Source of the DNA: an uncultured Veillonella sp.
GTDB taxonomy: Bacteria; Bacillota; Negativicutes; Veillonellales; Veillonellaceae
Direction of reading: 5' to 3'
DNA length: 10,242 nt
Assembly: GCF_934190855.1 (NCBI RefSeq)
Contig: NZ_CAKPTN010000057.1
Location: 1 to 10,242 of the forward strand
The notes under the pieces were generated by a model that worked only from the letters and a program-made list of their open reading frames with translations, had not been told where the DNA came from and made no database searches. Position numbers and translations under genes: made by a program. This document shows, one piece after another, positions 6,466 to 10,242 of this stretch. The stretch's first letter is position 1. Each line of letters opens with the position of its first letter.

Positions 6466-6562
6466 CGGCAATTCCTTGGAATTCCTGTACATTTAATTGT
6501 ATCAGTACCGTAATTTCTATCCATACTATGTCATAACTATACAATCAATACAGTAATTGCCG
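6466..6562 (-). promoter_or_regulatory. Putative promoter region of the sigma-like gene with flanking inverted repeats
   Basis: On the minus strand an extended -10, TGATACAAT (6504-6496), is the best promoter signal; no good -35 goes with it. CGGCAATT (6466-6473) and its inverse AATTGCCG (6555-6562) flank it, and AATTCC-TT-GGAATT (6470-6483) overlaps the first copy. The leader from about 6489 to the start at 6397 is about 90 bases. The sites look like operators; the regulator is not known. Confidence 0.4.
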
Positions 6563-6579
6563 AAAATAGAAAATTACAA

Positions 6580-6615
6580 AAAATAACACCACATCCTAGG
6601 ACGTGGTGTTATTTT
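6580..6615 (-). terminator. Terminator of the ATPase gene
   Basis: A perfect 13-bp stem (6580-6592 with 6603-6615) surrounds a 10-base loop that contains TCCTAGGA. Read on the minus strand it is followed by a T-rich run, so it ends transcripts from the ATPase gene 54 bases upstream. It also has T residues on the plus side. Confidence 0.88.
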
Positions 6616-6668
6616 AAAGAGGAAATATACTATCATTGGGTAATAGTATGTAAGCTGAAATTGTCTGT

Positions 6669-7733
6669 TTACAGCGCAATGCATGCGGCTTGCACAAAGT
6701 CTTTCAGTTGTGGTTTTACATGTGTGTGGTACACATCAGCGCCGTTACCGCGCACGATGTCACCCCAGTATTTATACACATAGCGGTACCAGAAATGGAA
6801 CATGCTATTAGTAAAGTGGTAATCTGCGTATTTCGCAGGACCACGGCTATTGGCTTGAATGCGACCTACGAGCCCCATGGACATGAGATCGTTCAAACGG
6901 GATGTAAAGGTGCCGCTTTTAATTTGGCTTGCTTGTAAAAGCTCCACATAGTATGGTCTTTCAAGAGTAGCAAGGCCAGACAAGATAGCATTAGCACCTG
7001 TTATATTTTTCATATCTCGATGTAAGATATGCTGTGTTTCTTCAAATAGAGCGCCCGATACGGAGAAGAACAAATTAATGATATTCGTATCGATGCTTTC
7101 ACCATTATCAAAATACTGCACGTACGCAGGCAAACCGCCTGTCACGGCGAATACAGTGCGCAAATCATCCTTTGCATAGTGAAGGCCCAAGGATTTCATG
7201 TCCACCAAGGAGAACGGTTTCACCTCGAAGTATTCGGACACGAACGGACCGATGAGGCTACGCTCACCGATGATGCGGCCATCGAGCTGTTCCAGGCCAT
7301 TCGCCATCAAAATGATGTTCAAACGACTCGTATCTTTATAAGTATCTAATAAATCACGCAAGTGAATAGGGAATTGCGGCACAGCCTCCACCAAGGAAGG
7401 ATAGTCATCAATCACCACGGTTTGCGGAGTTTTCACACTGCTTTCAAAAAGCCCTACAAAGGCTTGATGCAAGCTATCTACAGGCTCGAACTTGTCCTGA
7501 TCATCAGTCGGAACAAAACGTGCCTCAAGAGCTCGATTCATGTCAGCCACGTGGACTGATTCATTGGCCATGCGCCCCGCCAAATATAACGCCTTATGAC
7601 GGCGTACAAGCTGCGAAGCCACATAGGATTTACCACTGCGATGAGGGCCGTACACAACACACAAGCTCATCTTGCCCTCAGCGATACGGGACTGGATACT
7701 CTCTATAATCTCAGCACGTCCCACAAAATTCAT
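6669..7733 (-). CDS. Archaeal-type AAA ATPase (ATPase_2/DUF234-like family), C-terminally short
   Basis: A 354-residue cytoplasmic ATPase. MNFVGR at the N-terminus, Walker A GPHRSGKS (29-36), Walker B TVVIDDYPSL (105-114) and sensor-like NIILMANG (139-146) are all present. GGLPAYVQYFD (about 204-214) is typical of the family. A winged-helix part follows (about 249-291: ILSGLATLERPYYVELLQAS..TFTSRLNDLMSMGLV) and then YHFTNSMFHFWYRYVYKYW. Family members usually run on for about 80-100 residues more into a nuclease-like DUF234 domain; this one stops after DFVQAACIAL, and a terminator follows at once. The ribosome site GGAGGTGAG is good, and the gene is alone in its transcript. Its role is unknown; such proteins are linked to transposons, toxins and defence. 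Confidence 0.8.
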   Translation of the reverse strand: MNFVGRAEIIESIQSRIAEGKMSLCVVYGPHRSGKSYVASQLVRRHKALYLAGRMANESVHVADMNRALEARFVPTDDQDKFEPVDSLHQAFVGLFESSVKTPQTVVIDDYPSLVEAVPQFPIHLRDLLDTYKDTSRLNIILMANGLEQLDGRIIGERSLIGPFVSEYFEVKPFSLVDMKSLGLHYAKDDLRTVFAVTGGLPAYVQYFDNGESIDTNIINLFFSVSGALFEETQHILHRDMKNITGANAILSGLATLERPYYVELLQASQIKSGTFTSRLNDLMSMGLVGRIQANSRGPAKYADYHFTNSMFHFWYRYVYKYWGDIVRGNGADVYHTHVKPQLKDFVQAACIAL

Positions 7734-7764
7734 ATACTCTCACCTCCAACTGTCTATGGAGATT

Positions 7765-7773
7765 ATTATATCA
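7765..7773 (-). promoter_or_regulatory. Extended -10 promoter of the ATPase gene
   Basis: On the minus strand TGATATAAT (7773-7765) is a perfect extended -10 about 35 bases upstream of the start codon. A weak -35, TTTAAA, lies 18 bases further up. Confidence 0.5.
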
Positions 7774-7800
7774 TAAATTTAAATCATTTTTAAACTTATT

Positions 7801-7990
7801 TTCATATTATTAACATGACTTTTGATTATGTTAAATTTTTTACGCATTAAATACACTTATTTTATGGTTTAATTTTTACCCATACCATTGTGAAAGCACA
7901 GATATTTACTGCATTTATATAGGTGCATGGGTATGGAAGCAGTATACGGGGTCCAGTATATAATCTGTATTTTGTAATCAACAACTATAA
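7801..7990. other. AT-rich gap with one inverted repeat
   Basis: No gene is seen. CCATACC (7880-7886) and GGTATGG (7930-7936) form a 7-bp inverted repeat about 43 bases apart, in a stretch with AGTATAC and TGCA repeats. It lacks a U run, so a terminator is not supported. It may be a regulatory site upstream of the ATPase promoter. Confidence 0.25.
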
Positions 7991-7991
7991 A

Positions 7992-8028
7992 AAATGACGT
8001 GCCTACCGGAAGGTAAGACACGTCATTT
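7992..8028 (-). terminator. Terminator of the GH3 lipoprotein gene
   Basis: AAATGACGTG (7992-8001) pairs with CACGTCATTT (8019-8028), and the inner TACC/GGTA (8004-8007/8012-8015) extends the hairpin. On the minus strand it is followed by a T run, so it ends the upstream lipoprotein transcript. Confidence 0.85.
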
Positions 8029-8074
8029 GCATTTTACTCATATTTAATTATTGCTCAACTTGTATAGCTGATTT

Positions 8075-8109
8075 GTAATACTGAATTCTTATCACTGAAT
8101 TCGTATTAC
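8075..8109. repeat. AT-rich inverted repeat after the GH3 gene
   Basis: GTAATAC (8075-8081) with GTATTAC (8103-8109) and GAATTC (8083-8088) with GAATTC (8097-8102) give a 13-bp stem with one bulged base around an 8-base loop. It is 35 bases past the stop codon of the lipoprotein gene and may protect the mRNA 3' end. Confidence 0.45.
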
Positions 8110-8143
8110 TAAATGTTAAATGTTAACTATTTGTTGTTAAATT

Positions 8144-9292
8144 CTATTGTTGAATTTGTGTTTGCATTTTCATGGACAGAATACGCTTAACCGCTTCGTT
8201 AAGGCGTTCATTGGTAATCGTTCCATTTGCCACCGCTTGTGTTAACGCTCGATGAACTTCGTCGATGTGAACTGTGTCCGCATCAACGAGGATGAGATCA
8301 CTGCCGGCCACAACGGAGGCTACTGCATAGTCCCCTATCTTTTGGTTTGCTTGCAGAGCACCTACATCGATGCGGTCCGTCATGACGATACCGTCATAGC
8401 CGAGGTCCTTGCGAAGCCAGTCTTGAATGACTGGTTTTGACGCACTCGCTAAGTGCTCATTATCGATAGCTGGGATTTGAATATGGCTCATAACGAGCAT
8501 ATAGGTATTGGCCGTCGTCTGTGCAATGAGTCGTTTAAAGACGGCTACATCGTTATTGTTGAGGTAGTTTTTCGCCTCATCAGCAGTATTAAAGGATGCA
8601 TCGCCGAGGCTCACCGCTGGGAAGTAGTTATAACCAAACCACATGTGATTGATTTGGTAACGCTCCGCCATGGCTAGGTCCATATAACCGGCCCACGTCG
8701 GGTCAGATGTGTAGGACACATTTGGCACACCTAGGTTCGCATTTGGTCCAATGACGAGATTAAAGCCCATATCACGCATTTCGATGGCAGATCGGGTAGC
8801 CAAGTTAATGATACGCTCCATCGGCAATTGACCTAACCGATTAGGCTCTGGCAAGCGCAAGAAACTATCATTGGTGTGCAACACTTTATCGCGATTCATC
8901 CCAATGTACGGCGTCACCATGCTGGCAGTCATCGCCGTTTGCATGATATCGTTGTTGAAAGCTTTCACTTGGTTTTTATTATGTAGATTTTCATTGGTTA
9001 GCATAACGCCGCTCACGCGATATTTGCGGATCACATCCTTTTGGGACTGCCCTAACGTGTTGCCATGAAGGCTGATCATCATCAGCTGGCCCACCTTGTC
9101 CTCTCGTGACATGGCCCCAAGCCAAGTATTCACCTTTTCAGGGATCGGCTTGTTCGATTCCATGACGGCACGGTACGATACGGTTCGTACCGCCTCTTGC
9201 TCTGCCTGACTCTCATGTTGGCATCCAGTTGTACCAACGGCAGCAACTATTAAGGCTATGCCGCATAGGGCACGCCGAAAAAACTGGTTCAT
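8144..9292 (-). CDS. GH3 (NagZ-like) family lipoprotein with altered catalytic loop
   Basis: A 382-residue secreted lipoprotein. The signal peptide has a basic start (MNQFFRR), a hydrophobic core and a lipobox VGTTGC (Cys24). The mature part is a GH3 N-terminal barrel: MSREDKVGQLMMISLHG (61-77), YRVSGVML (91-98), MGFNLVIGPNANLGVPN (175-191) and the nucleophile region GYDGIVMTDRIDVGAL (298-313, Asp306). GH3 N-acetylglucosaminidases of the NagZ type carry KHFPGHG...DSH with the acid/base His-Asp dyad; here that place reads YNYFPAVSLGDASFN (221-235), without the K-H, G-H-G or D-S-H parts. So cell-wall sugar hydrolysis may be lost or changed. Start: GGAG of TAGGAG is very close to ATG (2 bases), with AAGGAG 12 bases upstream; either may serve. 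Twin TATAAT boxes (9389-9394 and 9402-9407, minus strand) are weak promoter candidates. Confidence 0.78.
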   Translation of the reverse strand: MNQFFRRALCGIALIVAAVGTTGCQHESQAEQEAVRTVSYRAVMESNKPIPEKVNTWLGAMSREDKVGQLMMISLHGNTLGQSQKDVIRKYRVSGVMLTNENLHNKNQVKAFNNDIMQTAMTASMVTPYIGMNRDKVLHTNDSFLRLPEPNRLGQLPMERIINLATRSAIEMRDMGFNLVIGPNANLGVPNVSYTSDPTWAGYMDLAMAERYQINHMWFGYNYFPAVSLGDASFNTADEAKNYLNNNDVAVFKRLIAQTTANTYMLVMSHIQIPAIDNEHLASASKPVIQDWLRKDLGYDGIVMTDRIDVGALQANQKIGDYAVASVVAGSDLILVDADTVHIDEVHRALTQAVANGTITNERLNEAVKRILSMKMQTQIQQ

Positions 9293-9610
9293 CTCTCCTA
9301 GAAACTCCTTACTGCTTATGCAATAGATAACTATGGGCCTCTCTATGTTTCTCTCTTACACACCCATAATTCTCCCTTTAATCCGAATATTATAATTCTA
9401 TATTATACACTATATAATTCATCTTTTCCTCATGTTAAAAGCAAGTTCTTATGCTGAATTATCATAATAAGGTTATAAATTGATAATAATTCATCACTTG
9501 AATATATAACCTCTACACACTTAAATGAGTATAGAGTATTACGTATAGAATATAATTCAATGCGTATGTAAGTATATAAAATGAAACGTATTAAACCCTA
9601 TATAAATAAA
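9293..9610. other. Non-coding gap upstream of the GH3 gene
   Basis: The gap is AT-rich with no open frame of note on either strand. It contains the two minus-strand TATAAT sequences near 9389-9407 for the lipoprotein gene, but no matching -35 box. From about 9420 to 9610 I see nothing definite. Confidence 0.3.
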
Positions 9611-9691
9611 AATCCTACGAATCGTTTGTAAGGTGATGCTTACAATAGCCGAAACTATTAAAGTATCAAGTCACTCATGACTCGTAGGATT
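9611..9691 (-). terminator. Branched inverted-repeat element, likely hydrogenase operon terminator
   Basis: AATCCTACGA (9611-9620) pairs with TCGTAGGATT (9682-9691) as a perfect 10-bp closing stem. Inside are three further hairpins: TTGTAAG/CTTACAA (9626-9632/9639-9645), AATAG/CTATT (9644-9648/9655-9659, two bases shared with the previous stem) and GTCA/TGAC (9670-9673/9678-9681). On the minus strand it follows the hydrogenase stop by 28 bases and ends in a T-rich tail; on the plus strand TCTATTTTTAT follows. It lacks a T-loop and other tRNA signals. Confidence 0.6.
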
Positions 9692-9718
9692 CTATTTTTA
9701 TATTGTTATACTCAATAA

Positions 9719-10242
9719 TTAGCCTTTGAATTTAGGGGATGTTGGACAAGTTTCAGGTGTTACGTCTTTGCGAGTACCAAGAACCGCACTGCGGTCTGTG
9801 TAGTGTGTATGCAAGAGTTCGTGTGCTTTGTGGCCCAAAGGTTCACCTAAGAAGTCTTTGTACAATGCTTGGATTTCTTCGTTTTCGTAGGAAGCAACCC
9901 ATTTGTAGTTTGCATCAGCTTCGTAAAGACCACCGATACGTGCTTCTTTAGTTTTCACTGCTTGAGGCAATTTAGTGCGCGGTTGACCGCCGCCGCCGAT
10001 ACAGCCGCCTGGGCAAGCCATAACTTCGATGAAGTCATAGTGTTTGCCATTTTCTTTTAAAGCATTCAAGAAGTCACGAGCGTTTTTACCGCCATGCACT
10101 ACAGCAACGGACAATGTTACATCATCGCCCAATTGTACAGTCGCTTCTTTTACGCCGTCCATACCACGAACTTCCTCAAGGTGAGTCAAAGCGTGTGGAG
10201 GTGGCTCATTGCCAGTCACGAGTTTGTAAGCTGTACGCATAG
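9719..10242 (-). CDS. hydA: [FeFe]-hydrogenase catalytic subunit, C-terminal part, cut by the window edge
   Basis: Only the last 174 codons are inside; the frame is open to the right edge, and the first Met in view (MRTAYKLVTG) is internal. It carries the H-cluster signature EVMACPGGCIGGGGQP (about 72-87), whose Cys ligands hold the catalytic iron-sulfur cluster, and the small-subunit end LYKDFLGEPLGHKAHELLHTHY. Reduction of protons or oxidation of H2 is the family role. Whether it is the bifurcating NADH/ferredoxin type cannot be told because the N-terminal cluster domains lie outside. It ends in a stop followed by the branched terminator element. Confidence 0.9.
   Translation of the reverse strand, partial: MRTAYKLVTGNEPPPHALTHLEEVRGMDGVKEATVQLGDDVTLSVAVVHGGKNARDFLNALKENGKHYDFIEVMACPGGCIGGGGQPRTKLPQAVKTKEARIGGLYEADANYKWVASYENEEIQALYKDFLGEPLGHKAHELLHTHYTDRSAVLGTRKDVTPETCPTSPKFKG

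Noticed and set aside
9611..9691. tRNA gene
   Set aside because: Length and cloverleaf shape are suggestive, but there is no 7-bp acceptor stem, T-loop or anticodon arm of the right form.
1..10242. CRISPR array, insertion sequence, rRNA or att sites
   Set aside because: No regularly spaced repeats of CRISPR size, no transposase gene, no rRNA-like stretch and no recognisable att core were seen.

Overview
The window looks like a chromosomal segment of an AT-rich, anaerobic, Gram-negative-type Firmicute. A Veillonella-like member of the Negativicutes is the best guess. The reasons are an [FeFe]-hydrogenase C-terminus, strong GGAGG-type ribosome binding sites, a lipoprotein glycosidase and the codon usage. 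The genus is inference; no rRNA or marker gene is present.

Left part (1-4500). The left edge carries the N-terminal 143 codons of a minus-strand reverse transcriptase of the unknown-group/Abi (defence-associated, DRT) type. Its upstream region (about 450-741) has a recognisable minus-strand promoter, and downstream of that promoter comes a chain of perfect hairpins with no convincing protein gene. This is the layout of an RT with its own non-coding RNA and is the most interesting part of the window. A divergent operon follows with a CodB-like NCS1 permease and a 54-residue two-helix membrane protein, closed by a clear terminator. Next is a 573-residue DUF262-DUF1524 protein (GmrSD-like nucleotide-dependent DNA endonuclease) with its own promoter and terminator. 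The RT and the DUF262 protein are both AT-rich and both belong to anti-phage families, so they may form a small defence island around the permease.

Middle (4500-7800, all minus strand). A 202-residue protein of unknown function and a 287-residue sigma-70-like protein lie in tandem. Each has a long non-coding leader, and their putative promoters share the 11-mer ATACAATTAAA. Upstream of them is a 354-residue archaeal-type AAA ATPase that ends early compared with its family, followed by a strong hairpin terminator.

Right part (7800-10242, minus strand). A GH3 (NagZ-like) lipoprotein keeps the catalytic Asp region but has lost the His-containing loop typical of N-acetylglucosaminidases. A branched inverted-repeat element precedes the C-terminal 174 codons of an [FeFe]-hydrogenase at the right edge.

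No rRNA, tRNA, CRISPR array or insertion sequence was seen.
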